From Begonia masoniana (taxonomy: Eukaryota > Streptophyta > Magnoliopsida > Cucurbitales > Begoniaceae), in the NCBI GenBank assembly GCA_022432975.1, contig CM039508.1, forward strand, positions 43,985,646 to 44,049,645: DNA of 64,000 nucleotides. Reading direction: 5' to 3'. The notes under the pieces were generated by a model. The model had not been told where the DNA came from. It saw only the letters and a program-made list of their open reading frames with translations, and did no database searches. Each line of letters opens with the position of its first letter. Position 1 is the first letter of the stretch. This document shows, one piece after another, positions 36,156-47,640 of the stretch. The translations under genes and the position numbers were made by a program.

Positions 36156-36531
36156 TGTAACAACCCTTTTTCCCAACAAGATATTGTCCGCTCTGAGGAT
36201 TGGGCCGTAGCCCAATATCCTCCCATCATGGCTTTGTTTGGCAAGGACTTCTCAGTCGGTCACCCAACCTGGTACTACTCTCGTCGAAGCACTTTTAACT
36301 TCGGAGTTTTTATGGGATCCGTTGTCAATTGTGCTCCAAAACGCGTCTTACTATCTTGGAAAGGTCTCTTTACATATGTTTTATTTCCACATACTTCCCC
36401 AAGCAATGTGAGACTGTGACGACCCCCTTTTTACGACCTGTCACCTTCCGGTTTGCCCGCACAGACGTACCGCCATCCGGGTTCCGGTTTGTGCAGCCAT
36501 CGTACCATAGTTACACATCCGGGTCATCACA
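36156..36531 (-). repeat. Cassandra 3' LTR
   Basis: 376 bp; adjoins the polypurine side of the interior. It contains a 5S-like segment at about 36242-36321. Confidence 0.93.
36242..36321 (-). ncRNA. 5S rRNA-like segment in Cassandra 3' LTR
   Basis: The minus strand reads CGGATCCCAT...ACTCCGAAGTTAAAAGTGCTT...AGTAGTACCAGGTTGGGTGACC...GAAGTCCT, in the order of plant 5S rRNA positions around 28-105 including box A and box C. It is not a real 5S gene: the 5' third is absent and it sits in an LTR. Confidence 0.85.
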
Positions 36532-36602
36532 ATCACCCCCCCTCAGGAGCCCAACGTCCTCGTTGGCCACATTTTTGGTTAGGTACAGGCTCTGATACCA
36601 TT

Positions 36603-36978
36603 TGTAACGACCGCTTTTCCCAGCAAGATATTGTCCACTATGGGGATTGGGCCGTAGCACAATATTCTCCCCTCAAGGCTTTGTTTGGCGAGGATTTCCC
36701 AGTCGGTCACCCAACTTGGTACTACTCTCGCCGAAACACTTTTAACTTCGGAGTTCTTATGAGATCCGTTGTTAATTGTGCTCCAAAACGCGTCTTACTA
36801 TCTTGGGAGGGTCTCTTTACATATCATTCATTTCCACATACTTTCCCAAGCGATGTGGGACTGTGACGACCCCTTTTTTACTACCTGTCACCTTCCGGTT
36901 CGCCCGCACGGACGTACCGCCATCCGGGTTCCAGTTCGTGCAGCCATCGTACCATACTTATACATCCGGGTCATCACA
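36603..36978 (-). repeat. Cassandra 5' LTR
   Basis: 376 bp, next to the PBS (minus-strand TGGTATCAGAGCC, about 36587-36599). The sister LTR is at 36156-36531 with scattered substitutions. Confidence 0.93.
36689..36768 (-). ncRNA. 5S rRNA-like segment in Cassandra 5' LTR
   Basis: Second copy of the 5S-like block, with GAGATCC-type drift at one end (GGATCTCAT instead of GGATCCCAT) but a well kept AGTAGTACC...TTGGGTGACC box C. Confidence 0.85.
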
Positions 36979-39900
36979 AATCGACAGGATGAACCACCAT
37001 TGGAGGAACTACATAGCCTCTTGCTGAGTTATGAGTTTCGCTTGGAGAAACAGAACTCTTCAAACCAACTTCCGACCCCGAGCTCCCTTCAAGCCAACGT
37101 CGCCGTTCAGAGGCTGTTCCGCCCTCCTCGGCCGTTCTACAATCACAGCGAGTCTAGCGCTCACAGCCCTAATTTTGCGCCTCCAATGGCAAACTACCAC
37201 TCTGGACGTGGATCGGGCCCTGGACAAAATCAGAACTCAGCACGGCCCAACTCTTCATTCAAGCCTCGTTGTCAAATTTGTAATAAAATGGGCCATATCG
37301 CAGCGGTCTGCTACCACTGCCTCAATACCTCCTACCGGCCCAGCAATCCAACCCACTATCCTAACAATTATCCCAGACCTGCCCGTTACCAACCCAATTA
37401 TTCCAGCCCACCCCAGCACCTTTTCCTCTCTCCTGGACAGGCTAACACCGCCGGACTTTTGCCGATTCCTTCTTCGGCTGTCTCTGCAAACTCATCCCCT
37501 TGGCTGCTGGATTCAGGAGCAACCCACCGTTTCACTCCTGATTCTTCTTTGCTGCTCAACCCTACTCCCTACAATGGCTCCACAAATGTTTTGACGGCTG
37601 ACGCTAAGTCTCACTCTATCGCTAACTCTGGTTCCGCTATTATTCCCACTGCTAAATGCCCCCTTTTCTTACGAAATGTTTATCATACTCCATTACTTTT
37701 TCACAATCTCCTTAGTATTCATCAATTATGTTGTGAAAATCCAATATTCGTTGAATTTCACTCTGACTATTTTCTGATTAAGGATCGGAGATCCCATCAG
37801 ACAATTCTTCGAGGACTCCTCAGTAATGGCCTCTATAAAACCCCTTGTGCTCCTCCTTCTGTGGCCGGCGCTCTGTCTGTATCCACCAGTCCCTCCGTCC
37901 CTGTTTGCTCTTCTGCTGGTTATTCCTCAGTTCTAGTTTTAAATTCTGTATTGCATCTCTGTAATGTCCCTTCTGTTAAGCATAATTTACCACAACTATG
38001 TACTGCTTGTCAGTTGAGTAAAAATCATCGTTTACCATTTTCAATTTCAACTTCTCATGCACTTTCTCCTTTTGACCTTGTGCACATGGATGTTTGAGGT
38101 CCTTCCCCTATTTCCTCTATTACTGGTACTCGTTATTTTCTGTTAATTATTGATGACTGCACTCGTTTTACGTGGATGTATTGTTTAAAATTGAAAAATG
38201 ATGTTCTTAAAACCTTTCAAGAATTTCACAAGTTTGTTCAAAATCGATTTGGTTTTTCTATTAAAACTGTCCAATCTGATTGGGGTGGTGAATTTCAATC
38301 TTTATCTACTGTTTTTAAATCTCTTGGCATTCATCATTGGATTTCTTGTCCCCACACTCCGAATCAAAATGGACGTGTGGAACCCAAAAATCGTCATGTT
38401 GTCGAAACTGGTTTGGCTCTTCTTTTTCATTCGTCTGTTCCTCAACATTTTTGGCCTTAAGCCTTTGCTACTGCTACTACTTTAATCAATTATCAACCTA
38501 CTCCTCTTTTAAACAACAAATCCCCGTTTGAATGCTTGTTTGGGTCTATTCCACCTTACTCATCACTACGTGTTTTTGGATGTCTCTATTTTCCCTTCCT
38601 TCGTCCTTTCAACACTCATAAATTACAGCCTCACTCCCTTCCTTGTGCATTTATTGGCTACAGTCTTTATCACAAAGGCTATCTATGCCTAAATTATATG
38701 TCAAATAAAATTTATGTCACCCTTCATGTCACCTTTGATGAGTCATCTTTCCCCTTTTCCACCTATACTTCCTCCTCCACATCACCTACTTCCTTCTCGG
38801 TCCCACTCACGTCATTACCTTTTCCACCATTCCCACCCGACCCTATACCTACCAACTCCACTACTTCTCCTTCCATTCCCATAGCACCTCCTCTCCCTTC
38901 TCCTACCCCCATTATCACATCAAACTCGAGAGATAGTTTACTTACCGTCAATCATCATTCCATGAGAACCCGCTCCAAAGATGGCATTTTCAAGCCAAAA
39001 GCTCTACAAGCCCAAGCCACATTACCTCTTGAACCAACAACTTTCCAGCAAGCTTCTAAAAGCCATCATTGGATGGTTGCTATGCAAGAAGAAATTTCAG
39101 CTCTCCACAAGAATGACACGTGGTAACTTGTTTCTCTACCTCATGGTGCCAAACTTATTGGTTGTAAATGGGTTTTTAAAGTCAAACTTAACTTTGATGG
39201 CTCTATCCACCGATATAAGGCCCGTTTAGTCGCAAAAGGGTATGATCAGACTGAAGGCATCGACTATGATGAAACCTTTAGTCCAGTTGTCAAACCTACA
39301 ACCATTCGCACTATTTTATCGTTGGCATTCTTTCTTGGTTGGATTATTAGACAGCTTGATGTCAGCAACGCTTTTCTACATGGAGATCTCACTGACACGG
39401 TGTATATGCAACAACCTCTAGGGTTTGTTGATCCTTCTAATGCCTCTGCTGTTTGTCTACTCCGGAAAGCGTTATATGGACTAAAACAGTCTCCTCGTGC
39501 TTGGTACAATAAATTGTACTCTGCTCTGCTCGCGTGTGGTTTTTCGGCATCAAAATCAGATACATCTTTATTTATTTGGCGAAAGCACTCCTCCATTATT
39601 CTCATGTTGGTGTATGCCGACGATATTATTCTGACGTGTAACTCCACTTCTCTTATGGACCATTTTCTCCATTATTTACATCGTCAGTTTGTAGTTCGTG
39701 ACCTTGGTCCTTTCTCCTTTTTCCTTGGCATTTCAGTTACTCGAACTCCTGCTGGTATGCATTTTTCTCAATCTCGGTATATTTCTGAATTACTTCATAA
39801 GGCTAAGATGAGTTCTTGCAACCCTGTGCCAACTCCGATGGTATCGGGCCCGATATTATTGAAGAATTCTGGTACTCCGTTACTTGATGGCTCTACTTAT

Positions 39901-40569
39901 CGCAGCATTGTCGGTGGTCTCCAATATTGTTGTCTTACGAGACCAGACATTTCCTTTGCAGTCAAAAAGTTTGTCAATTTATGCATGCCCCTTCGGATGT
40001 TCACTGGCAATCCGTTAAGCGTATTCTCCGTTATCTTCAAGGGACACTATCTTTAGGTATCTCATTCTCTCATTCATCTCATTTTCACCTGACCTGTTAT
40101 ACAAATGCGGACTGGGCTTCTTGTCCCGATGATCGAAAAAGCACAAGTGGTTATTGCATAATTTTAGGCACAAACCTTATCTCTTGGTCCTCAACAAAAC
40201 AACAGGCCGTCTCTCGATCAAGCACGGAGTCTGAATATCGAAGCGTCACAAATGGAGCAGCCGAAATTCTTTGGCTTCAATCCTTACTCAGTGAAATTGG
40301 TATTACATCACCCGATATTCCTACCATTTTTTGTGATAATTTGAGTGCGACATATTTAGCATCCAACCCTGTGTTACACTCCAAATCCAAACATAATGAA
40401 ATTGACTTCCACTTTGTTCGAGACAAGATACAACGCAAATCATTAACGGTTCAGTTTACTCCTTCACAGAATCAGCTTGCCGATGCTCTTACCAAGCCTC
40501 TCCCACCTTCCAGTTTTTCTATCTTTATATCCAAGATCTTCAGCCAACGGCCTTGCTCTTGAGGGGGGA

Positions 40570-40785
40570 TATTAGTGTATGCATAGTCATTCAATTAGAT
40601 TAAATTAGTCATTATTTCCTTTTTTATTTATTTCCTTTATTATCTATCTTTTTCATATATGCTGTACATTTTGTAATTATCCAACAAGTAAGGAAAATAT
40701 ATAACAGATTACTTTTTCTCTCTATCGTCTTCTTCCTCCTCTGCCTTTTTCTTCTCTGGAATACACCAATCTTCATTTCTCCACT
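40570..40785 (+). repeat. 3' LTR of the Ale-like copia
   Basis: 216 bp, starts TATTAGTG (TG mutated to TA), ends CTCCACT, and is followed by TSD ATATC. Confidence 0.88.
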
Positions 40786-41090
40786 ATATCCATGTGGATA
40801 CCCATGAATTTATAGTATTTGTCAACAGTGTGCCTTTTTATTTTTGTTGAAAGAGGGAGGTCCGGACGAGTTAAAGGTGACAGGAGGATTTTGATCATTT
40901 GAAGAATTACCTCCACTAACTATTCTCTGTCTTTCTTCTTGAATTACCAAGGAGAACACTTCTGCAATAATTGGTAGGGGTGGTTCAATCATCAAAATCT
41001 GTGCTCTAACTTGTGAGTATGAATCGTTTAGCGAGCAAAGGCTTCATTCCTCTACAAGTTCATCAATTTATGAATTTATTAAGGTAAAAT
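40786..41090 (-). pseudogene. Old copia gag fragment
   Basis: Minus-strand translation gives the copia gag signature with QVRAQILMIEPPL and an EVFSLVIQEERQR stretch (about 40935-41020), then a basic segment. The CCHC knuckle is not visible and the protease is missing, so gag is joined to the integrase region by a deletion. The right edge is set where similarity to gag fades. Confidence 0.6.
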
Positions 41091-44000
41091 TTGAACCTTT
41101 GGAAATTGGGTTTGGATTATTGGGCATTGTTCAATGGTAGGTAGACTTGAAGAAGAGATTTAATGTATGTATAGTTGAAGCATGTTTATCTTGATTAATA
41201 ATTTAATTATTTTATTTATAAAATAATTGTTAAAAATTCTTACTATTGTTCTATTGCATATATTTTTTTATAAACATTTTTTTTACATGAAAAATTATTG
41301 TTTTAATTAGAGTATGAAACAACTGATAGTACCGTGTTCTTTAGCGCAAAACTTTAAACCTGATTAGGGTATTTTTCATGACTATTGCGATTGCTAAAAT
41401 TGCAGTTTTTATTTTAATTACATAAAACATGATATGCTCGAAGATCGTGAGTGATTCCTTTTTTGCTCGATTTTAACTTATTACTTGTAATATTCGATAT
41501 TTTTTCTATCCTTCACGTTTCTGAATAAAAATTTTTGCATTATTAGATGTCAACTTCTTTAGCGTTAACTTAAATTTTTTTATTTCGTTGGCATTTGATC
41601 ACGTACTACTTCCTGGACAAATCAGTCGAGCCCTCGGTTTTTGTGTCTGGCTTTGTAATATCCAAAATCTTGAGTTGGCAGATTAATATTTTGTCTTGGG
41701 ATTTGTTAACAGAGATTCCTGAAGCGTAAGAGGAGATTTCTGAAGGGTTTGAGCCTTCAGTGTATTTATGGAATTTCTTGTGTAATTGAATATCAAAAAT
41801 TTGGTTAAAGTAAATTAAATTGTCGCCGGTGAATTTTGTTTAGAGTTTGGAAAATTTTCATCGATTAGGTTTGAGAGATTTTGGTTGGATTTTGAAACTT
41901 TTTCTCTTGATTCCAGTCGCAGGGAAAAGAGGAAGGAGAGGAGAGGGAGAACGACGATTGGGAAACAACGAATATGCATCGCTTGTCTCGTGTTCGTCTC
42001 GTCCCGGTCTCCAAGTTTTGTAAAAGGCAAGTCTCTCTAAGCTCGTTGTCTTTAGTTTCGTGTTTAGGTTTTTGATTTTTCGTTGGATTTAGGTTTTTGA
42101 TTAAATCTTGAAATTTTGAGTTTTTTTGGTGTTATTTAGTTCAATCCAAGTTTTTTGCTTATTCGGGAGTAAAAATTGGAGGAAATTGCGCGTTTTTTCG
42201 TGAAAATCGTCGCCTAAATGGCGTCTCCAGACTTCTCCATCGCGAGCGAACTCCCACGTTGCAAAGCAGAGTCCCGCAGTGCAGAGTGCGGAGTCTTGCA
42301 GGTAGCCTTGCGCAGTCCCGCGGGTTGACGTGCAGAGTTCTGCGGGTTTCACCTGCAAACGCATGCGGGTTAACTAGCAGACTCCTGGCTAGCGGACTCC
42401 CACTATTTGACCATTGACTTGACTTTGTGAGGAAACTTTGACCGCCTTTTTGGGTCGATAAACGATGTGAAAAATTTCTAGAACCCCATACCCCAATGCG
42501 TTTCTTCGTTCTGAATGCGATGGTGGTCTTGTTTCTTGAAATTCTTTTCTAATCATTTTTACGTAAATCGAGATGAGACCTTAAAATTGATTGTTAAGTG
42601 TCTAAGGTAGAAATTTCTAAATTAGGTTGGATAGTATTGTTGCTATATAAATTTAAGATAAATAAAGAATTTTAAGAAGTTTTGAAGGTCGAGCGTGCAC
42701 AATCAAACTTTGAGTTTTGTTATTGTCGTATGTGTGAATCGACTATGTTCACTTGTCAATTGTTTCTAGTTAGGTCTTAGTATTGAGTTAGAGCATACCT
42801 GATATCCTTAAGGTCTAAGTTGAATTTTTGATCGCGATTTTGATTTTAGATTGCGAAGTTTGGTTTTGTACTTGATAAGTTGTTGTCCTCATCGAGATAG
42901 ACGTTTCTATACTGTAATTTTTCACATTGCATTGCTGGTGGATTGACACCCATGAAAAACTTTGATGGGGCTCGATCGCGGCACGATAGATTTTTATGTA
43001 TACATTCATATGTTTTGCACGTTTAAATTTTTATGTGCATGATATTTCATGTTAGACTGATATAATACACGTCTGATGGCCTGTTTTTTATTCAGGTCGT
43101 GAAATTGCTAATTTACTAAAATTGAACATAAATACTGAAAATAAAATATGTCCATATTAAGTTTAGTCAACTCACTCCAATAACACCCTTTTTGGGGATT
43201 TCATCATAAGAAGTATAAATTGACAACTCAGGAGTAGTAGACTAGCGAGCAAATTTATTCATTTATATTAATTTCTTTATAAATTTTAAATTACATTCGA
43301 GATGTTAAACTTTATTGAACCTTGTAAATTCTAATTTATTTAATTTTATCTGTCACATTTTATTCAGGCATATATTATCACTTTTCAAATTATCGATTTA
43401 CCAAATTACTGAAAGATGGTTATGGAAGATAAAACGAGTCAACTCAGGACACATTGAGTGTCATTAACGTAAAAAGTGGAAACATGAAATTTATAAATAA
43501 TAAAAATATCAGATTTTAACCGAGTCTTAATATAACTACTAGATCAGCCATACAATCATGCCACGTCACTCGATGATTAGAATGAGTCCTACAAGCACAT
43601 GATATGCTTCACCTCTAAGTGCTCTCTATTATTGTGGAGCCAATCTCTTGAAAAGTCAAAGTAAAGGGAGAAAAAGAAAGGCTTTTAATGAGTGGCCTTG
43701 GGAGAAGCAAATATCTTTTTGTTCTCTCCATGTATTTATTTTCTCAATAATTGATGTTAAGTTCGAATCTAATAAAATAATTAAAATAAAAAATTAATTA
43801 TATCAATTAATATTTGATACTTTAAATAATAATAATAATAAATAATAATAGAGTATAAAACATAACATTATTATTTCTTAATACCTCTGTTTAAATAAAG
43901 AATTAGAGAGAGTTATTAAATCATTGAAAAAAAAATAGATAAATAAAAAAAAAGGGAAGAAGAAATATCGTAGAGAAATTAAACACTATGAAAGAAAAGT

Positions 44001-44400
44001 AGATGAAATGTACTTGCATAAGAACCAAAACATATTTATTATTATCACAATAATATCTTTTTCCATTCGATCTTTGTAATTTAGATCAATTTGAGATTCA
44101 ACTTAATATTTTCGGTGTTTATTTTTGTCATACACTTTTATTTGTTATCGTTTAACATGACAAATATTTCTAATAATTTTTTAATATATATTTGTTATCG
44201 TTATTTATTTATTTATTGAATAAAATATTATATTTAATGTTGCCTGTGGATTTTTCAATTTTTATAGTATTTTACTCTCATGATTTATATGATTAATTTT
44301 CAATTCCAAATAAAAATAAATACAAAAGCAGAATAAAACGTGGCAATACTAGGTAGAATTTGCTGACTTTTCCTTAATTTTGACTCTTCTCTGCAATTTC
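41091..44400. other. AT-rich intergenic region with an LTR-like patch
   Basis: No supportable gene. From 41654 (TGTAATATCC) to about 43100 the sequence looks like an old gypsy-type LTR: a TGTAAT start after a GGCTT pentamer, a purine-rich leader at 41930-41950, and a GC-rich block of repeated CCCGCGGG/TGCGG words at 42240-42420. No end or TSD could be fixed. An (AAT)n run lies at about 43825-43850. Confidence 0.35.
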
Positions 44401-44423
44401 ATGACCACATTTTCTTGGAAATC

Positions 44424-44430
44424 TATAAAA
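44424..44430 (+). promoter_or_regulatory. TATA box of the WAK-like gene
   Basis: TATAAAA 62 bp upstream of the ATG, followed by a CT-rich leader (CTGTTCTCTCTCCGAC). Confidence 0.65.
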
Positions 44431-44491
44431 TTGTTTAACTCTGTTCTCTCTCCGACACTGTTCGTTTTCTTAGAGAAACACAGAGAGGGAA

Positions 44492-46995
44492 ATGGTGGTC
44501 CGGACTGCGGAGGTATGTATTAAAGTGATTTATCTGTTGTGGTTAACGCAGGGAATAGTTACTCAAGAATTATCATCAACGGCGAAGCCTGGTTGTGAAA
44601 ACTTTTGCGGAAATGTCGAAATACCGTACCCTTTTGGTATGGGAAGCAATTGCTCCATGGGAGAGTGGTTTTCCATTTACTGCAACCGTTCCACCACTCC
44701 TTCGAAGCCGTTTCTGAACAAAATTCAGAGTCAAGTAATGAATATTTCTCTGGGCGGAACTATTTCTATCAATTTTCCGTTAACTTCAAGCTGCAACTCA
44801 ACTGTTCAGTCTGTAAACTTGACCGGAAGCTCTTTTGTGTTCTCCCAATTTCACAACAAATTTATTGGGGTGGGCTGTAATAACCTAGCTTTAATGGTTT
44901 TCAATACTTCCGGTCAGAATACTACAAGTACAATTGGTGGGTGTCTGTCTCTTTGCAATAATAAGAGGCTTAGCGATGGAGCTTACACCTGCAATGGAAT
45001 CGGTTGTTGCCAAACAACTATCCCTACTGCTCTCCAGGTGTTCGACGTAAATCTCACGACAATACAACGCGAAGAAGAAGAAGAGGGTTGCAAATATGGA
45101 TTCGTGGTGAATCAAACCTGGTTTAATCCCAAGATTTCTCGTTTTTCAAACTTGAAAAATCTGAAATTCGTGCCGGCTGTCCTTGAATGGAGTATCCCAG
45201 AAGACATGTTTAGTTTTCTACCGAGAGTTTCTAATTCAACTAAGTGTCAAAATCCTTATCGCTTCAACTCATCGTCTTTTGGGATTCCAAATTCATTCAG
45301 ATCTTGTTATTGCAAACTAGGCTACGAAGGAAATCCTTATCTTTCTAATGGATGTCAGGGTAACTTCTCATCTCTTTTCATCATTCCTGCAAATCAGAAA
45401 CTTCTTCATACATAAAAAAATCTGTCTGAGTTTAGAAATGGTGAAAGGAAAGAATATGGGGATTTTGACTATTTTTTTTTTTGTTGTGATCTCTTGCATA
45501 TAAATGCACTGATCGCTGAGGATTTTCTAATCTAATTTACTCAAGTTCTTATTTTTGATAGATGTGGATGAATGCAAGAATCAAACCCGGTTTTATAGGC
45601 TCAGTTTTCCTGGTACAACTTTTTTTTGCATAAATACTGTTGGGAGTTATGAGGTTTTTATTAGAAAGAAGCTTACTGATCGAACTCAGGCTATTGGCAT
45701 AGGTAAATATGCTTCTCTTTCTCTTTCTGGACTCTTAAAAACACTTATTCTTTCTCGTTTAAATTCACCCTTATTCACTCTTGGGCAACGAAATTGATAA
45801 CCAAAATGCAGGTGTCGGGGCTGCTTCCGGAGTGTTGATTCTACTCTTCGGAGGGTGGGGGCTACACAAAGAAGTTAAGAGAAGGAAGGAAGCTAAACAA
45901 AAGGAAAAGTTCTTCAAGAGAAATGGAGGATTGTTGTTGAAGCAGCAACTAGCAGAAGGGGAATTCAATGTCGAGAAAACCAAACTATTTGATTCGAAGG
46001 AGCTCGAGAAGGCCACAGATCGGTTCAATGCAAATCGTATTTTGGGTCAAGGAGGGCAGGGTACTGTCTATAAAGGAATGCTAGCCGATGGGAAGATAGT
46101 GGCCGTGAAGAAATCAAAGAGGGTCGACGAAAGCAAGATAGAGGAGTTCGTCAATGAAGTCGTGATTTTGTCGCAGATCAATCACAGAAATATAGTGAAG
46201 CTGATGGGATGTTGTTTGGAGACTGAGGTTCCATTACTAGTCTATGAGTTCATTCCAAATGGAACACTTTTTAACTATCTCCATCACCCAAATGAAGATG
46301 AGCTTCCTCTAACCTGGGATATGAGGATGAGAATTGCCACTGAAATTGCAGGCGCCCTTTTCTACTTGCACTCTGCAGCCTCCCAGCCTATCTATCATAG
46401 AGACATAAAGTCCTCCAACATTCTTTTGGATGAAAAATATCGGGCCAAAATAGCCGACTTCGGCACCTCAAGGTCGGTTGCCATCGACCAAACCCACCTC
46501 ACCACTCAAGTGCAGGGCACTTTCGGCTACTTGGATCCCGAGTTCTTCCAGTCCAGCCAATTCACCGAAAAGAGTGACGTTTACAGTTTTGGGGTCGTTT
46601 TGGTCGAGCTTTTGACCGGGCAAGAGCCGATTAGTAAAGAGAGATTGATGGAAGGAACAAGTTTGGCCTTTTATTTCATTGATTCTATGAATGGAAACAC
46701 ACTTTTCGACATTCTTGATGACAGAGTTATCAAGGAAGGCAAGCAAGAAGATATCATTGTAGTCGCAAACCTTGCAAAAAGATGCTTGAGCTTGAACGGA
46801 AGAGCTCGACCAACGATGAAGGAAGTTGTCGTGGAGCTCGATTCGGTCCAGATGACGCAAAAAGCACATGTCATTGGAAATACTGGAGAGGGGGATGAAT
46901 TTGTGATGACAGAAGAAACTCTGCGTTGGGAGGAAGACATTTCTATGTCAACAAGGTCTGATTTGAACAGTGATACTTTTAGTCTGTTACCTTAA
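44492..46995 (+). CDS. WAKL: Wall-associated receptor kinase-like protein (exons 44492-45359, 45562-45702, 45812-46995)
   Basis: A plasma-membrane receptor kinase of 730 residues after splicing. WAK/WAKL proteins bind cell-wall pectin and signal in growth and defence. Residues 1-25 form a signal peptide. The GUB_WAK_bind domain starts C35-X3-C39[11 protein letters not shown] with many N-glycosylation sites. Exon 2 encodes the DVDEC calcium-EGF start but keeps only two of the usual six cysteines. A transmembrane segment ([17 protein letters not shown]) opens exon 3. The kinase has a glycine loop at 415-423 (GQGGQGTVY), K436, HRD with D534, DFG with D552, [11 protein letters not shown] and [15 protein letters not shown], so the kinase looks catalytically complete (RD type). 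Introns use GT/AG and both are phase 1, joining CQ-D-VDEC as in other WAKs. Kinase sequence is partly duplicated at 48104. Confidence 0.92.
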
Positions 46996-47640
46996 ACATA
47001 GAAAGCCAACTTTACTAGCGATTGGATCATCCCAATGGTGGGTTCGGTTCAATTTTGCCCAAAATGTGAATCAAATTAGCCAGTATCTATTTGTCTTAGC
47101 CGATTATGTTTTGGTTTTAGGGCTGCCTGCACTTTCTGATTGTAAAATTGGATTTTAGTGAAACAGTTTTGAACATTTGATTAGCCTGGTCTTCAAACTA
47201 TTTTTTTTTAACAAAATAGTCTCTGAACTATGTTCTGTTAGCGTATTTTTGTTAAAAAAAACATATCTGGACAAGTTTTATCGTCCAATTGGCTTTCTAA
47301 TGTATATGTCCACCCCTTTCTTCTTGAAAATCAATAAATAGGGCTACTGTAAAGCATCTATGGCATCTTTTCTGAGTTTCCAAACATCCCCCGTCAAAAT
47401 TTGAAAGCCGTTCTCTAATTTGAATGCTAAGTTTCTATTTTTAAGACACTTCAACTGATCTGTAAATCCTAATCTAATTTTTTATACACTGATTAAGAAA
47501 CTTTATGGGTCAAATGTCGAAGAAACTTAATTATTAATAATATATAAAAAAATTAATTTCACCATAGAATACTGATAGGATTTGCTCATCAAAAAGAGGA
47601 AATCCACCATTGATGAGCTTGTTGAGCTTCCTTCCACACG
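46996..47640. other. WAK-like 3' flank, no gene recognised
   Basis: AT-rich sequence with no clear ORF. The AAATCAATAAATAG word near 47328-47341 could serve polyadenylation. No transposon signature was seen. Confidence 0.4.

Larger units (their letters stand above)
36156..36978 (-). mobile_element. Cassandra TRIM with 5S rRNA-like LTRs
   Basis: Two 376-bp LTRs (36156-36531 and 36603-36978) flank only 71 bp of interior. TSD AATCG lies at 36151-36155 and 36979-36983. On the minus strand the LTR begins TGTGATGACCCGG and ends CGTTACA. The interior then starts AATGGTATCAGAGCC (tRNA-iMet PBS) and ends with a GAGGGGGGTGATT purine tract. Each LTR holds a segment clearly like 5S rRNA, including the TFIIIA/Pol III internal control region (AGAGTAGTACCA..TTGGGTGACC). 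This combination defines Cassandra, a non-coding plant TRIM that acquired a 5S promoter. It is complete and nested in the gag of the Ale-like copia. Confidence 0.95.
35426..40562 (+). pseudogene. Ale-like copia gag-pol polyprotein (broken, with internal rearrangement)
   Basis: Starts at ATG 35426 (MASSSSTVPSSPL). Gag (LTIKLDSTNYIIWKAQLLN) has a frameshift near 35660 and a duplicated/inverted block at 35800-36085. It is interrupted by Cassandra at 36156-36978 and resumes as RQDEPPLEELHSLLLSYEF. Then come the CCHC knuckle (CQICNKMGHIAAVC, 37270-37310), protease (WLLDSGATHRFTPD, about 37505), integrase (LIIDDCTRFTWMY at 38145; QSDWGGEFQ at 38275), RT ([12 protein letters not shown] at 39355; [11 protein letters not shown] at 39610) and RNase H (NADWASCPDDRKSTSGY at 40105). 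Stops lie at 38095, 38458 and 39124, with a frameshift near 39970. In RT the box is YADD. Confidence 0.88.
35196..40785 (+). mobile_element. Ale/RE1-like Ty1/copia element, degenerate, split by Cassandra
   Basis: Short LTRs of 216 bp lie at 35196-35411 and 40570-40785. TSD ATATC is at 35191-35195 and 40786-40790. PBS TGGTATCAGAGC directly follows the 5' LTR and GAGGGGGGATA precedes the 3' LTR. Short LTRs and the gag start resemble the RE1/Ale lineage. Both LTRs end ACT, not CA, if the TSD is read correctly. It inserted into the integrase region of the old copia element and later received a Cassandra TRIM in gag. Confidence 0.9.
17998..41090 (-). mobile_element. Old Ty1/copia element (minus), interrupted by two nested elements
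   Basis: The oldest layer of the nest, read right to left. A gag fragment lies at about 40786-41080; integrase and RT at 33501-35195; RNase H and the 3' end at 18233-19010; the 3' LTR at about 17998-18232. The integrase part is split at 35195/40786 by the Ale copia, and the RT/RNase H part is split at 19010/33501 by the Tork copia. In the second case the reading frame resumes correctly across the filled site. No 5' LTR or primer-binding site was found right of 41080, and sequence between gag and integrase is missing, so the 5' half is deleted. The right boundary is approximate. Confidence 0.75.

Noticed and set aside
36242..36768. Genuine 5S rRNA genes
   Set aside because: Only the middle of 5S is present, twice, within LTRs with PBS, PPT and TSD; this is Cassandra.
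41973..42030. Short ORF starting MHRLSRVRLVPVSKF
   Set aside because: It lies in an LTR-like patch, is very short and has no recognisable domain; not supportable as a gene.
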